A stretch of DNA of 64,000 bases from Balanoglossus misakiensis. Taxonomy: Eukaryota; Hemichordata. Shown here piece by piece: positions 14,125 through 28,564 of the stretch. Made by a program: the position numbers and the translations under genes. Below the pieces are notes generated by a model. The model saw nothing but the letters and a program-made list of their open reading frames with translations, did not search any database and had not been told where the DNA came from. Each line of letters opens with the position of its first letter. Position 1 is the first letter of the stretch. Location: NCBI GenBank assembly GCA_040954595.2, contig CM082585.2, positions 7,006,001-7,070,000 of the forward strand, given 5' to 3'.

Positions 14125-15825
14125 CCACTACGGCGTAAAGTGTAGAAGGTAACCTATAAAAGAGTTGAACATGTAATAAGGCCCAGCTGTGGTGACATAT
14201 GATAAAGAATTCCCTTTGCATGTTCGTCTATAATACACCTATTCAGCTTCGAATAATTATTCATGTCCGGAGGGGTGCGTTTAGAATAACGGCTGACTAG
14301 CCATGGCAACTGAAGCTTAGCTTAGAAATCCGGTGAGATGGGGGAGTAGGGAAATCCCACGCGGTCTCTGTCTTTCGCAGGTTGTATACTTCGACGAGTT
14401 GTTTGAAGAAAGCTTGGCATATCTCTGATATTTCCTCCCCCACGTTAAATTTGACGACGCAAACACTCCAGTCAACGAGCAAACCACGAGCGATTTGCAT
14501 GAGATCAAAATCGGTAGACGATGGCGTGTTTGTCTTAGAAACCATAAAAATCATCTCCATAGCAGGGATTTAATTCAGAAGAATGACTAATGATATACTC
14601 TACAGTTGATTCCTAGTTTGAACAGTGTTTTTTCTTGCAATAGTTGACATTTTCAATCAGCCTCTCAAAAGGAAAAACGCATTTATTCTCTCCAATGGCA
14701 TTAAAAGCATACATCTATACATACGCATCGCCATCATATGATCCATACATTTCAAGTGGCGAGAAGAAATCACAGTCAACGGTGATTGCGAGTGACGAGT
14801 TGAAAAGAAACGCCGCGAGGAGAACCTCTTAAACCAGTATACTTCTAATGGTTGAAAAAAGCGGCGGCAATGGAAAGTTAGATGTTGAGAGGAAGGGGAC
14901 ATTCCTGTAAGTGGGAATGTTTTTACCGTAGATTTTCCCCGTGCGATCGCGCTGGCTACTTCATACTTCTGAAAGAAAGGTGTCTGCTACTGAATTCGGA
15001 TTGCACAAAGAAAGCGTGTTTATCTCATCTTCTGGCCTACTTTTTTGCTCCCTGTCTTCAATCAAATAATCGTGTGAGAATATCGATTACTGTTGGCGGA
15101 TGAATAAGTCAGCTAATAGGATATGCGGTTATCTTTGGTGAAAAGGTGATCCAATTTTCTTCAAACGCCAACTGCAATACTAGTCCATTAGCTGCATTGT
15201 TATATGTTCATACCCACTTCATTTGCACGAACTTTAATTTACCACGCGAGACAATTTCTGCGCACTCATTTTTCTCTACCCTAGATTCAGATCACATTTA
15301 ACTTGCCTTGCTGGTTCTTCAATTATCGCCACGTGTTACAACCAAGCAAATATAGTCTGGACAGGATATTCATAAAATCATATACATGTATCTGTTTTCC
15401 ATATTCCTTTCACTGAAACCATATCCATTGCAGTACAAATCAACCACCAGAGATATTACATTTTCTTGGCCCTTTCCACGTCGATTTGCTTTTTATTTTC
15501 GATGAACCTCCTGCATGAACGCCCTCGGTGTTAAACCGCCATCAATGATTCAGGAAGGCCACTTCGATGGGAAGAGATTATATTGCCGGAGATTGGATAT
15601 CACTTTGATGGTCGCAATCCCTTTTCTCAGCAGTATCTGAATATTGTATTGTGCTTCGAGCCGAAACGCAGGTGGCACTCAACAGTTATCAATATTTTAT
15701 AATAAGGTGCAGCCAGCTCTTCTAGCAAACAATCGCCACCAAGTGTAAGCATCTGCAAGTGCACTTTTTTATTGTGACCCTGCTCATTTACATAAGTGCT
15801 ATTCCGTCACCTTTACACGCCACTG

Positions 15826-15842
15826 CCCCCCCCCCCCCCCCC
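15826..15842. repeat. Poly-C tract (17 bases)
   Basis: Seventeen consecutive C bases. It is length-unstable in principle, and i-motif/G-quadruplex formation is conceivable. Confidence 0.85.
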
Positions 15843-18800
15843 TCGAAGCAGCCCAATTCATTTGTATCAGGATTTACGTCGTAAAAACTAAAGTTCTGTT
15901 GGTAATCATTGAAGATAAACAGTATGTTGAATCATATACGTTAATAAAAGTGACAGGGTATCATGCACGCTTTGCAATAACAAACCGACGAGAACGGAAC
16001 TGTGCATTGTTTTTCTGTTTCACCAGATATCATTGCTGGCAGGCATATTCGTGATAATACCCGTCAACCGAGCCATATCGATACTCGGCACTCTTATCGT
16101 TGGTAAAAAGTCGTGTGCTCTTATCTGTCGCACCTCAGGTTGAACCCATTCCACTGTTGAACTCCATGCAAAGCAGATTTGAATCCCTATAGTACCTGTA
16201 ACCTTTGGCTTTTTGCAGTACTTTTCGTTCTGTGCACCAAATGAAATTTCTTGTTCTACTTCAAACAGAATGGCATGGCTGTATACCCTTTACCCCGCTT
16301 GTCAACATAGCCTGGATGTGTGGCCATTGATATTGTTGCTTCGATAGTTTGATATATTGATATTTATCGCTTCTGCAGTTTTTAGCTCATATACTCTTTT
16401 TGCGAGTGCACTGTTTCGCCATTAGAATTCAAATGAAACGAAGAATCCCCCGGCACGACATTTATGGTCACAGGTGTAAATGAGGTGATAAAAAGTGATC
16501 AAAGATTCCTGCTAGAAAAAACGGCGCATCGGAAAATTCGTTCTTTACTTTCTGTGTTCAATCGGTTATGAACCTACAGACTCGAATGTTGAACTGACGC
16601 CTACTCTACCGTGCTATAGGTTTTTCGCGAATCAATTATTAACCCGTCCCCAGCCAATCATTTAAGAACTTCACCAGCGAGCTAGATGAACGCCTAAATA
16701 AATAAACAGAGACATACAATAGCAATCACTGTGAAGATGGTAGCAGCAGTGTCCTTAGTGTAAGGTCACGAACTATTGACGTCTGTTTGAAATAATCCGA
16801 ATGTCAGCTTTCGTACTTTAAAGCCGAGATTGTACGTAATCTTCAAAATGCTGCAGGTAATAAACCTGGCTTCTTTTCTGTTCGTTTGGGTTGTTGTTGT
16901 TGTACCGCTGAGACATGGCGAGAAATGGCGAGATTCTCGGTAAAGAGGGTCGCTATAAACGAGATGATATGATTCTAGGTATATGTACAGCAATTGCCAA
17001 ATGCATTGCGTGAACGTAGACCGATGTGTGATATTTGATTGTGCTATACTTGATTCTGTGGAAAATAGGATTGCACGATGTAACGATTAATATGCACGGT
17101 GTACATGTATATCGTCCAGGTGTTTCTGACATCATCGCTCTGTGAGTTATACGCGTCCGTACAGACGAGAGCTGGCTGTATTTAATGATGGGGGTTACTG
17201 GTGATTGATGAGAATTCACACGTTTGTCTTCGGAAATAGAATTTTGTCGAATTAGGGGATATTGCCTTCGCGCGCGTGTGCGCTTTGTAAGACTGAGCTA
17301 TCTGTAATGAACTCTAAAAAGGGCTTATCACGATATACTATTATGTATGGTTCAGCCAACACAACCCGACTGACATCCCTTCTGTCTGTCTTCCTATTTT
17401 GCCGTCAACATGACTATTTTCTTCTGAGTATGTCTTTCATTGCTTAAATTAGCTAGATAACCCTCTCTTTGAAAGCCCAGCAATCGAACCCCTTCCGTTG
17501 AAATCGATAAAGCGATTACGCCCCGTCACGCATACCGAGAGACTAGCTAAAGAATAGTAACTGAAGTCATTTTATTCCTGTTTATAAACTTCATGTTTAA
17601 AATATCAGGGCCGATAATCGCAAAGTTCATCTCGTCTCTGAGATTAATAGTTTGGAATGCGCAGTGCTTTGATTAAGCTGGTCATTAAACGTACAGGAAG
17701 TGCGAGCGAGCGCCGAGTCACCTGTTAGCCGACAAGCACAATTGGGACAGCGAACACCGCCACGGCACTCTGCAATTTAAGGCGTGGCACATTCGGTAGT
17801 CAAGGCACTAACGGATATAAAAAATATACGATATTCAACAGCGAAACTTTGCCGTTGCAATGGTATATCGCTGTCTGGATCACCTTGAAAGCTTCCTGTT
17901 CAAATTCCCTGGTGAATACTTGTGAATACTTACCGTGTCTTTATATACACGGGGCACATTCTTGTAACTGAGAGATACTGCCTCTGGGATTCTGTGTCTC
18001 CGTATTAACACATTCGACCTAAAAGAAAGGCCAAGGCGAGCAGATTCCGCCTCTTTTTTTCTTTATAGAAACATGAATACGGACACTCTATGCAACCTAT
18101 TTGAATTAACCATTCGGAAATTAACGTTGGTGGAAACGCTAACACGACAACTTTAGCGGAGTGATATCTGTCTACATATCTATCTAGTCTCTGTCTGTCT
18201 GCCTGTGTGTCTGTATGTCTATCTAGCTAGCTGCATAGTGAACTGCCTATTCCTTTGTTTGTCTGAAGCATAGCAAGAGGGCAAAACAGTTCACGGAAAC
18301 ATGCATCGACATATCGAGCTGAATAATTGACAGAATGTCACATATAGGCGGCTGTTGAGGCAATAGCGTAAAGAAGAGTGAAATGGACACGCTGTGTTAC
18401 GTGCAAACCCAAGCATATCTAATCCCAATGCCGTGTTGTTTTCGCACACGATGGCACCGTGTCAAAAGTTGCAGACAGTATATTTTACCGACTTCCGCTG
18501 CTAGGTGGTTGTCTGTAACTACACGTTATTTATCCACGGCAATATTTCAAATGTGTAGCAGACACTTCACGCATACACTCACAAAGCACAGGATTTGCTG
18601 AAGTCGACGCCGCGCAAATACAAATACAAACGTGCTAGTAGCGAATGCAACCCAGCGTGTGTATCCTGCAATGCTATATACTTTGCAGCACAGGCGCGAG
18701 ATCAATAAAAGCATATACTTATTATACAGAACGTGTTCTAGATAACATCCTCCACGTCAATAATTTACACCCATAAAATAAATCGATCCTTGAGTATCGT

Positions 18801-18881
18801 GTTTTTCATTTAATCTCATTCATTGTAGAAGGAAGTAACATACTGAATATCCCTTGATTTACTTAAACAATAGAATCGTTG

Positions 18882-18883
<2 letters not shown>

Positions 18884-18913
<30 letters not shown>

Positions 18914-18956
18914 CATACATACATACATACATACATACATACATACATACATACAT

Positions 18957-19010
<54 letters not shown>

Positions 19011-19180
19011 GTACGTACGTACGTACGTACGTACGTACGTACATACATACATACATACATACATACATACATACATACATACATACATACATACATACAT
19101 ACATACATACATACATACATACATACATACATACATACATACATACATACATACATACATACATACATACATACATACAC
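18884..19180. repeat. Compound microsatellite (ATAC)n-(AC)n-(ACGT)n-(ATAC)n
   Basis: A roughly 297-bp array. Tandem ATAC units run to about 18972, followed by a perfect (AC) block to about 19006. About eight units of the self-complementary tetramer ACGT/GTAC fill 19009-19041, and a long second ATAC block runs to 19180. Because the array is open in several frames it gives long spurious Met-Tyr-Val-Cys or His-Thr-Tyr-Ile peptides on both strands, which should not be annotated as proteins. The central blocks probably arose by point change of ATAC units followed by slippage. Confidence 0.97.
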
Positions 19181-22100
19181 AGGTAGTAAAATGTTGATTG
19201 GGCTGGGCATCTTTGAAGGGACTTCGAATGTTCACCACCTGCAGATTTCAATTGAACGCTCACATTAAATATTAAATATATAATTTGCTCGTTATTAATC
19301 CTCGGTGGAAAGAAATAATGGCACTCTGATAAGCGAAGCGAGACTCCCACAAGTCACAATTAATTTAGCACATATCCTGTTTGTGAACAAAATCGCGAGA
19401 AGTTGATCGTTTGGTGCTTCCGTACCCCGAAGTCATCTTGGCGATCTATTCACGTATACTATAGAAAGCCTGCACCACAGGCAGTATTGCTGTGACTTTA
19501 AAGATATTTTTGTGTGTTTTGGTTTTAAACGTTTAATTCTCTGACACACATAGCCTATACTGCTTGCATGTGTCCGTCCGTCCGTTACTTGGAATCCACA
19601 ATTGTCTGTTCACTTCTTAGATGGAAGGCAGGAAACCTGGGATGTCAAAAATGTTTTTTTTTGTCGAGTTAAACCCATTACCTAGAAATTACACAAAACA
19701 TCGGAGCTTAGGTTCTGATAAGCCAATCCAAGTTTCTCGGAAATGTTCTTAAAAAACGTCTTTGTTTCGGATGTCGTATTTGATATTCTACAAAGTAGCC
19801 CGCAGTGACATGACAGATGATTTGACCACTTCTCATGCTAGTAACGTTCAGAGGAAAGTCCTTTTGCGTCAGCGCATGGCTTCCGTATTCATTGCCCGTT
19901 CCAGCGCAGCATTGCGTTGAAGGACAAGTCGATTACCAGGAAATAAATGTCAGGATTGAGTCAAGCACTTTTCGTAGTAGTATTCGAGATTAGTGTATCC
20001 TCCAGTAAGCACGGGGCAATTTTGTAACTACCGAATAATTATTTTGTTCTTAAGCTTGGCTGTGTGTGTTTTTCTGGTTGTGTCCACTTAAAAGGGTACA
20101 TTTATATGTACAACATTTTGTAGAGCGAGGAAACCATGCCATGATAAAAAATGGTGGTTGATATTTACTGTTTGGGGGGGGGGGGTGTTTTGGACGATGC
20201 AATAGTGAATAGTAGAATTACCCATGCTCTGAAAGAATTATGCTTTTCGTGAAGGAAAATGGTGAATTTGACTCCTTTCAAATTTTCATCATTATATTCC
20301 TTCGAAATTTTAATGTTGTTCAACCATCTTAATAGTGGTTGTTTTTCGGATCATTGCTGAGCATGAGTGATGGTTTTCCTTCAGCGTCATTATCAGTCGT
20401 TGCAGTGTATCAGATTGCAAGAATGATTGTAGTACTGATCTTGATATAATTGAGTTTAATGTAGTTAAAGGACATAATTTCGGAGCTCTGAAACGATGGG
20501 CTTGTGGCAAAAAATGTAAATAATAAGGTCATTACATTTACTGAATGTCACATTTGCTAACTTCGTAACTAAAGATGACATTATATGAATGCCAAGACAT
20601 ACCCCCGGTTTTGATTGGAAACAGTAGACGCCTTGCTTGAAGAGTTGACCCTGATTTGCGTACAGTTTACATTTATGCCTGTAACGATACGACTGAGGTA
20701 GTACTCTCATCTTGTAGTGGGTCTTTTTGTAAACAAAGAAGAAAACTTGTCTCGTTTTCATGAAAATCACTATTTTAGTTAACTTAGAGATTGTCGGCCA
20801 TTTGTCGGCCATTTTGAATTTCAAAGTTTAACAATTTTGCTCTCTCATTAAAAATTTTGCACGGTGGCTCCTAATTGTTATTATGAATGTTCATAGAACA
20901 ATCTAGAGTTGCCCTGTGCAAACTTATTAATATTTAATGTTAACAAGACGTCATGAAAATCAATTAGTATTCGATCAGTTAACCGAGTATAGAGTATCAT
21001 GGCGGTTGGAATTAGATACCGCAATGGACCGCGCTCACTCACCAATACGTAGGTCATTCTTCATTTCAACTTCGTTGCTTTCTTCAATTTCCGCAATAGT
21101 GGATGACGTAAAAGAATCGCAAACCCATGAAATTAAACTAACCGGGGACCTCGGAAAAGAAAGTGGTCAGTACTAGACGTACGTCTATGAAGACTCGTCA
21201 CAGAGAGTTGAATTTATTTAAAGAGGTTACGAATGGGGAGAATACATTGACTCAGTGTTCTGCACGTTTTTCAGCTACTTATTCTTTAGTTTTTTGCATT
21301 TTGCTCGGGATAACTTCTGAAAAAGCTATTATAACTAGTAGCATTGTATCCTGAAGGCGTGCGTGCTAAGTACCTCTTTCGATCTTTAAACAAGAAATGG
21401 AAACAAACACTTTAATCCTCTTCAGATACTCCCGGTTGCGGTTTAAATTGCTGCGGTAAAGTCGTTGTCTCCTTTTTTAATCCTTAGAAAAAACGACTTC
21501 ATGCTTTCGTGCAATTTAGTTTAAGTAAAGTGCTCTGTGTTTAAAAGACTCAGGCTTCAAAAGGATTGCCATTTCAGTTTATACAGTAAACTGTGTGTGA
21601 AACGTTTTGTGGCAATCGAGGTTTTCCATATATGGAATATCATTGGTTCATTCGGACACGTGACATTCACCTGATTGGCTGTTCGGCGTCTATTCGCTCC
21701 GGACATTGACGCCATGTTAATGTATTGGTTGGTTGGGTGGTTACGATAGTTGGTTGATTAAATGATTCATCCCAAATGATTTCTCCAGTGTCACAACAAA
21801 TGAACGCCAGCTCTACCCCGTCGTCACGACCCACTGCTACAGGTCAACTCGGTCACCGTTCCCGTCTATTTTTAAGCACAGACGTGGGATATATTAAATC
21901 AAAACACGTTTCCGTGCGACGGTCGGTCGTCAACACGGCAAAGTCTTGTTTTTTTCTTTCTTCACCGCACACTCACTTGCTTGTCAACCACAGTGTGAGT
22001 AACGAAGATACATGTGCGTCATTAGGACTGTCAGAAAACACAACTAAAAGTTCAAGGAATCGCGACTGTAAACAACTACGTGTGAAATGAGTAAAATATT

Positions 22101-23306
22101 CATAACGGCGTCTTTGCTCGCGAGATCAATAGTGGCCTCGCATCTTGTGAAATCGAAATCGCTTGAGTGTACGTGCTGTGTACGCCCATTCTGATATACA
22201 CCAGATGAAGCGAAAATGTTGACATATGTCAGGTTTTTTCAGAAGAGCTTCTTTCGATTGGACGAAATAATGTTTTCAACAGCGCAACCCCTGAAAAACA
22301 AATCAAACAAAGATGTCTTCGTTTTCGTGAGCAGCTCAATAGCCTCATAGATTTTAAGATCTGCGTGTGCAAAAAAACTTACTCGCGTTTGTCAGACATG
22401 TTTCCGCTAACGCATTATTCATCTGCAAACTGGTCGCCGGTCATCACATTTTGTCGTCTGCTTGTACATTCAGACAAATGCAATCTCCGCTCTGTGTCTC
22501 AGTCACCCGTCAAACAAGGTTAAAGACATCAGCTCGTATTTCGGAGAATATAGACAGCGTGTAAAGCGGAGTGACAGCCCAGAAATGGGTCTGAAGATAT
22601 TTTAGCACGGCGATCAAATTTAATTGAAAGCGTTGTGATGTCGCTAGGGTCAATAAAAATACAGAAATCAAGCTCGGTTAGACTCCGCCGAGATGCCCGA
22701 GGGCGCGGGCAACAAACACGAAACTGCGAAATCCTCAAGAGACCTTGGTAATGGATGCCAGGTGAATCCATAAAAAATCCGGGTTTTGTTTTATCAAGTA
22801 CGATACATACAATCTAAGCACGGAGTGAAAAGAAAAACACACAGTTTAGCTCACACTACACTCAGGTAAACAACGCGTGACAGTCTTGTTATTGATAATA
22901 AATAACACGGTTTGTTTATTTTGTTCTCCAGGTGATAACACAAGGTCAAGGTCTCATGCGAATGAAATGATCAAGACCTGGTCCATCTGGCTAATGACAA
23001 TAATCAGGTAATCTTCATGACACCCTAATGGGATTATAGCTTTAATGTCATCTGTATGCCGGCAATGAAAGGGAACTATTGTCATCCCGTGATTGACGGC
23101 TGATGATGGCTTCATTTCATTTATACTACTTTTTGGATATTTCCCATTGAACTTCTCAGCAGGCTTACCCCGGGTAGTCGATTCCAGTAAATTACATTTC
23201 ATCGATGCGGTTTATACCTTGAAAGTCTCTCGCTTGGGGTCAAGGTTTTGCTACATGCTCGGTTAGACGCGCGTGTTCTTAATGTGTTGCTTGATTTGAT
23301 TTGTAC
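19181..23306. other. Noncoding region, no gene recognised
   Basis: No credible gene. Contents are a G12 tract at 20174-20185, one copy of a dispersed repeat at 20786-20854, and A/T-rich to moderately CpG-containing unique DNA. The longest frames (about 119 codons on the minus strand at 20465-20824, 104 on the plus strand at 21776-22090) show no domain or exon borders; the former partly overlaps the dispersed repeat. Confidence 0.55.
20786..20854 (+). repeat. Dispersed repeat, copy A
   Basis: This segment aligns with 29284-29341 over nearly its whole length. Both read AGAGATTG, then CGGCCATTTTG or GATTTCAAA variants, then ACAATTTTGCT and a TCATT tail. Copy A carries an extra 11-bp direct duplication of TGTCGGCCATT. 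Divergence between copies and the shared orientation suggest an old interspersed element rather than a recent tandem duplication. A shorter similar core (GCCATTTTGAATTT) occurs near 11953. Confidence 0.65.
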
Positions 23307-23413
23307 ATGTATGTATGTATGTATGTATGTATGTATGTATGTATGTATGTATGTATGTATGTATGTATGTATGTATGTATGTATGTATGTATGTATGTAT
23401 GTATGTATGTATG

Positions 23414-23444
<31 letters not shown>

Positions 23445-23590
23445 TTATGTATGTATGTATGTATGTATGTATGTATGTATGTATGTATGTATGTATGTAT
23501 GTATGTATGTATGTATGTATGTATGTATGTATGTATGTATGTATGTATGTATGTATGTATCTATGTATGTATCTATGTATCTATGTATCA
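23307..23590. repeat. (ATGT)n tetranucleotide array
   Basis: A nearly perfect array of about 280 bp. There is one interruption (GTAATTATGT) near 23441-23450, and the last 40 bases degenerate into mixed ATGT/ATCT units. The long Met-Tyr-Val-Cys open frames it creates are artefacts of the 4-bp period. Confidence 0.97.
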
Positions 23591-24945
23591 TATCTATGTA
23601 TCATGTAACTACATACACAATTACAGACATATATACTACACAGTGTGATGGTATTTTCCTACCTTCAATCACTATTCTGAATGACGTCGATGAGAAATAC
23701 CAAATTGGCAATTAGGTAGAAGGATTCATCATAGACCTTGTAAACTGAATAGTCCTCATCGGTTCTTCTATCGTCATCCCCAAACAAATTGAGGAGAGAT
23801 TTCTAACAGGGAAAAACCTTATTACTCTGCGTGATTGGTTGAAGAAAATGCTTGCATGCTCTGTGAAAATCGCCATGGCGTAAAATATCCCTGTTTTTTA
23901 TCAGGCAGTCTTCGGCGAATAAAACATCCAAAAAAATTACGAATGATGAAAAATTACTTTCGAGGGAAGCGGTTGGAGCACTAAAACTATTATCGAAAAA
24001 ATAAAACCGGAAATGAAAATATTTCATGCAATTACAAGAGATGACGTATTTTCGTGTTACAAGTAAATCGTACTAGCATGCGTTTACTCTAATTGCCGCC
24101 AATCTGTGTTCTCTTCACTCGTCGGACAAGAAGTACCGAAGGTACTTTGGCGCCAAAAGGCTTTTCATTGATTGCAATGATACACAATTTGTGAGTGGTA
24201 TGTATATGGCGCCCTGCGAAACATGGCCGCTGGGTTAACACCAAGAGGACAGTAATTGTATATTTTGCATGCTGTGAATCTGTAGCTTACGGTTTAGAAA
24301 GGAAAATGGGATGAACTAAACTGTTCTATAGTCGGATCGCTTTGAACATCAACGTCCTCACGATTCGCCCCCATATCATATTGGATATAATCTTTCAAAT
24401 GATTGGTTACAATAACATCATGATCAATGAACCACTTTATTTTGTTTTGTTTGGGTTTAACACAACATTTTATAATCGCACAGTAGAGTACAATAATGTT
24501 TGCTATTAAAGTGATCGAAATTAATAAATCAAGTCGTTAGGAAAGAATACAAACTGAAGGGAAATTACACTATATATTTTGATCGGCATAAAATTAGGAG
24601 CGACACCCTCAGCTTGACATGGAGCAATATTTGGACGTAGACTTGTACCATGCTGGTCGTCCGTGAGATGAAAGTGTTAAGTTGAAAATTGATCGCTTTT
24701 GAGAAAATATCCGATGGATTATATTCGCCGCCACTTCTTTTGAGTTGAGGTCGAAAAATAGTCTCTTCATAGTCTCGTAAATTTTACAGAAATATTTGTA
24801 AATGTTTGTGTCAAGAAAAAATCTGTACAATGAATTGTTAAATCATATTATGATGTGATTATCAGAGAATGTTGAATTGGACGGCGTGTATTGTTTGTGT
24901 CTACGCCAGAATCCTGCAACAGGCGGGTTGCGTTGGAAGTTATCG
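23591..24945. other. Intergenic, includes likely 3' UTR of the GPR101-like gene
   Basis: No coding sequence recognised. The right part (about 24430-24945) is where the 3' untranslated region of the minus-strand receptor would lie, with a candidate poly(A) signal at 24436-24441. The rest is A/T-rich unique DNA. Confidence 0.5.
24436..24441 (-). terminator. Candidate poly(A) signal (AATAAA on minus strand)
   Basis: TTTATT on the plus strand reads AATAAA on the minus strand, about 500 bases past the receptor stop codon. That is a plausible 3' UTR length, but the hexamer is common in A/T-rich DNA. Confidence 0.3.
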
Positions 24946-26385
24946 CTACGTGTCAGAGAAGCGAACGTGGATGGTGGGAGGAACTTTTGACTTGATCTGT
25001 CCGCTGATTGTGAAGACGGTGGTTCTGTTCGATTCGGTGTCGTTGTCCAGTGTCGTCACGTTCGTGTCTGTGCTCCCGTTGCTGATCTTCGTCGACTGCG
25101 CCGGTTGCTGCGCCGTCGACTCGGCCTCTGCCACCGACTGTATGGGGCTCAGGTCCCTCACCGCCATCTCGCTGATTTCCGGGCAGAACTGGGAGGGGAT
25201 GTGCGAGAGGGTGGCCCCCGAGGTGCGCCACTCGTCCGTGTAGGCGGCGCTCATGCGGTTGTTCATGATCGAGCCCTTCCTCGGCTTCGGCAGCAGACAC
25301 TTGCAGCGGTTCCGGCAGACCAGGTGCACCAGGTCCCGGCGTATACTGCGGTGCATGTATCCGTAGATGCACGGGTGCAGGCAACACTGGCAGAAGAGTA
25401 GAACGATGGCCACCGTGTGGAGGACGGTCGGCCACGGCCCTAGTGGTCTCTGGTGCGATTCCATAAAATTAACGACAGTGTACGGTCCCATGCTCACAAT
25501 AAAAGACCCCATAACGATGAAGACTACTTTGGCCGCTTTCATGTCTCTCTTGAAACGCCTTTTGCTTCTTATCTGGCGGTTTGCTCCCTGTTTCTGTTGG
25601 TTCATGTTGATCTCGCCCACGTTCGTTTCGGGCATCGGGTGGATCTCGTTCTGCCGGTACGCCGCCCGGAATATTTTCCAGTACCCCCTCATCATAATGA
25701 GAACGGGGAGGATGAGGGTTGTCAAGGCGATGTATACGGTGTACGAGAAGGAGGAAGAGCCCGGCTTGTACCACAGAACAGAGCAGGCCGACCTGCTGGC
25801 GTGCCACCCGAACGTACCCCAGTTGTACAGGGGCGGTGTGCTCTGGAGAACGGCGACGACCCACGTGAAGACGATGAGGTTGGTACACGTCGTCGGCGTC
25901 ATGCGACTGTGATACGAAAGAGGATGAAGTATAGCCAGGTAACGGTCAATGGACACGATGACTATAGTATACACGGCGGCGAAGGAAAATATATGAGTGA
26001 AACAAGCCACTGCTTGGCACCATGTCTCGGAGTATATCCATTCCGAGTATATGGCAGAGACTATAGCGAAGGGCATCACCAAAATCGACTGGAACAGATC
26101 GGCGACCAACAGATTGCATACAAATTTGTTGGCGATGTTCATCAGTTTGGGGTTGCGGTACAGGACGATCAAAACAAGCGTGTTTCCGAAGAAAGATAGA
26201 AAAATCTCAATAATGAGCAGAGTTACCTTCAGGGCGATTTCCACGTTCCCCGGGCAGAGACGACTGAAATTGCTGACTGTGCAGTCGACGGCGGCGTCAA
26301 AGTGAAACCCCGCCGCAATATCGCTTCCATTCGGTAGAATAGCCGTTCCGTTGTCGCTGAGGTTCGAGTGAGTCCCCGGCACCAT
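24946..26385 (-). CDS. GPR101: GPR101-like class A G protein-coupled receptor, single coding exon
   Basis: Encodes 479 residues with seven predicted helices. Landmarks seen are N68 (TM1), NLLVAD with D96 (TM2), C123 with C201 (likely disulfide), D147-R148-Y149 at the end of TM3, W175 (TM4), P227 (TM5), P301 (TM6) and H337-P338-C-I-Y341 (TM7, in place of NPxxY). Likely N-glycosylation sites are N8, N12, N19 and N39; C357, C361 and C363 could be palmitoylated. The blocks VSIDRYLAILHPLSY, LQSTPPLYNWG, KAAKVVFIV and QCCLHPCIYGYMH closely match vertebrate GPR101, a constitutively active Gs-linked orphan receptor whose coding region is also uninterrupted. The start is the only in-frame ATG. It has a strong AAGATGG context, with an in-frame TGA at 26548-26550. 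Intracellular loop 3 is short (about 45 residues) compared with the long acidic loop I recall for human GPR101, and the C-terminal tail is long (about 130 residues, Ser/Thr-rich). GPR161 is the next most similar family; the blocks above favour GPR101. Confidence 0.88.
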   Translation of the reverse strand: MVPGTHSNLSDNGTAILPNGSDIAAGFHFDAAVDCTVSNFSRLCPGNVEIALKVTLLIIEIFLSFFGNTLVLIVLYRNPKLMNIANKFVCNLLVADLFQSILVMPFAIVSAIYSEWIYSETWCQAVACFTHIFSFAAVYTIVIVSIDRYLAILHPLSYHSRMTPTTCTNLIVFTWVVAVLQSTPPLYNWGTFGWHASRSACSVLWYKPGSSSFSYTVYIALTTLILPVLIMMRGYWKIFRAAYRQNEIHPMPETNVGEINMNQQKQGANRQIRSKRRFKRDMKAAKVVFIVMGSFIVSMGPYTVVNFMESHQRPLGPWPTVLHTVAIVLLFCQCCLHPCIYGYMHRSIRRDLVHLVCRNRCKCLLPKPRKGSIMNNRMSAAYTDEWRTSGATLSHIPSQFCPEISEMAVRDLSPIQSVAEAESTAQQPAQSTKISNGSTDTNVTTLDNDTESNRTTVFTISGQIKSKVPPTIHVRFSDT

Positions 26386-28046
<1,661 letters not shown>

Positions 28047-28504
28047 ATGAAAAGATAATTGAAAGATGATTTGTGTATTATTGTATTTCTGGTTCATTAC
28101 ACATGGAAGCTCAAATTAGACGCAGAAATTAGATCGTCTATTCCCATGGAATCTCTTTGAAAGTTTATCGTTGAAAACAGACCCGCATTTCTTGCTGAAA
28201 AATAACCTGGGCTTGTAGCGAATAATGACGTTATTAACTGACATTAAATTGTAGAGTGGCAATCTCAGATTCGTCCTTGAAGTAATCGATTCCCGTTGGA
28301 AAATAACTAGATTTGCCTTGATCCAGGGTACATTCGTAGTCAGTGTACATAAGTGTCTTGAGTCCGTAGATCATTAAACCTCGGCTTTAATACTGGGAAC
28401 AGGCCATGGACCGAAAAAGAATCGATTTTGACAACTTCACCAATATGCAAGCCACGCCCACCAAATATGAGTCAGTTTTCTCCACTCTATTCTTTGGTCG
28501 CACA

Positions 28505-28564
28505 GACAGATTGTCTGTCTGTCTGTCTCTCTCTGTCTCTAGCTCTGTCTCTGTCTCTCTCTCC
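28505..28564. repeat. Imperfect (TCTG)n/(TC)n microsatellite
   Basis: Pyrimidine-rich run mixing GTCT and TC units, bordered on both sides by short complementary CACAGA/TCTGTG-type sequence. Confidence 0.9.

Larger units (their letters stand above)
12851..18883. other. Noncoding region with small regulatory-like motifs
   Basis: No gene recognised. The stretch around 12.85-13.16 kb is CpG-rich and contains two consensus ETS sites in opposite orientation flanking a strong hairpin. An X-box lies at 13635-13648 and a CRE at 14085-14092. There is a (CAA) run at 14101-14124, a C17 tract at 15826-15842 and an imperfect TCTG-rich patch near 18187-18222. The rest shows nothing I can support. Confidence 0.5.

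Noticed and set aside
14299-14318. Further X-box-like sites (also near 7490 and 49445)
   Set aside because: Each breaks the consensus at one or more fixed positions.
18816-19350. Open frames of 110-155 codons on both strands encoding Met-Tyr-Val-Cys or His-Thr-Tyr-Ile repeats
   Set aside because: They are translations of the tetranucleotide microsatellite; the same applies at 23248-23715 and 27843-28097.
23307-23590. CRISPR-like regular repeat
   Set aside because: It is a pure tetranucleotide array with no unique spacers, in a eukaryotic context.
25453-26199. Plus-strand open frame of 248 codons, with others at 24869-25243 and 25367-25912
   Set aside because: They lie antisense to the GPR101-like coding region and have no recognisable domain; GC-rich coding DNA often leaves the opposite strand open.
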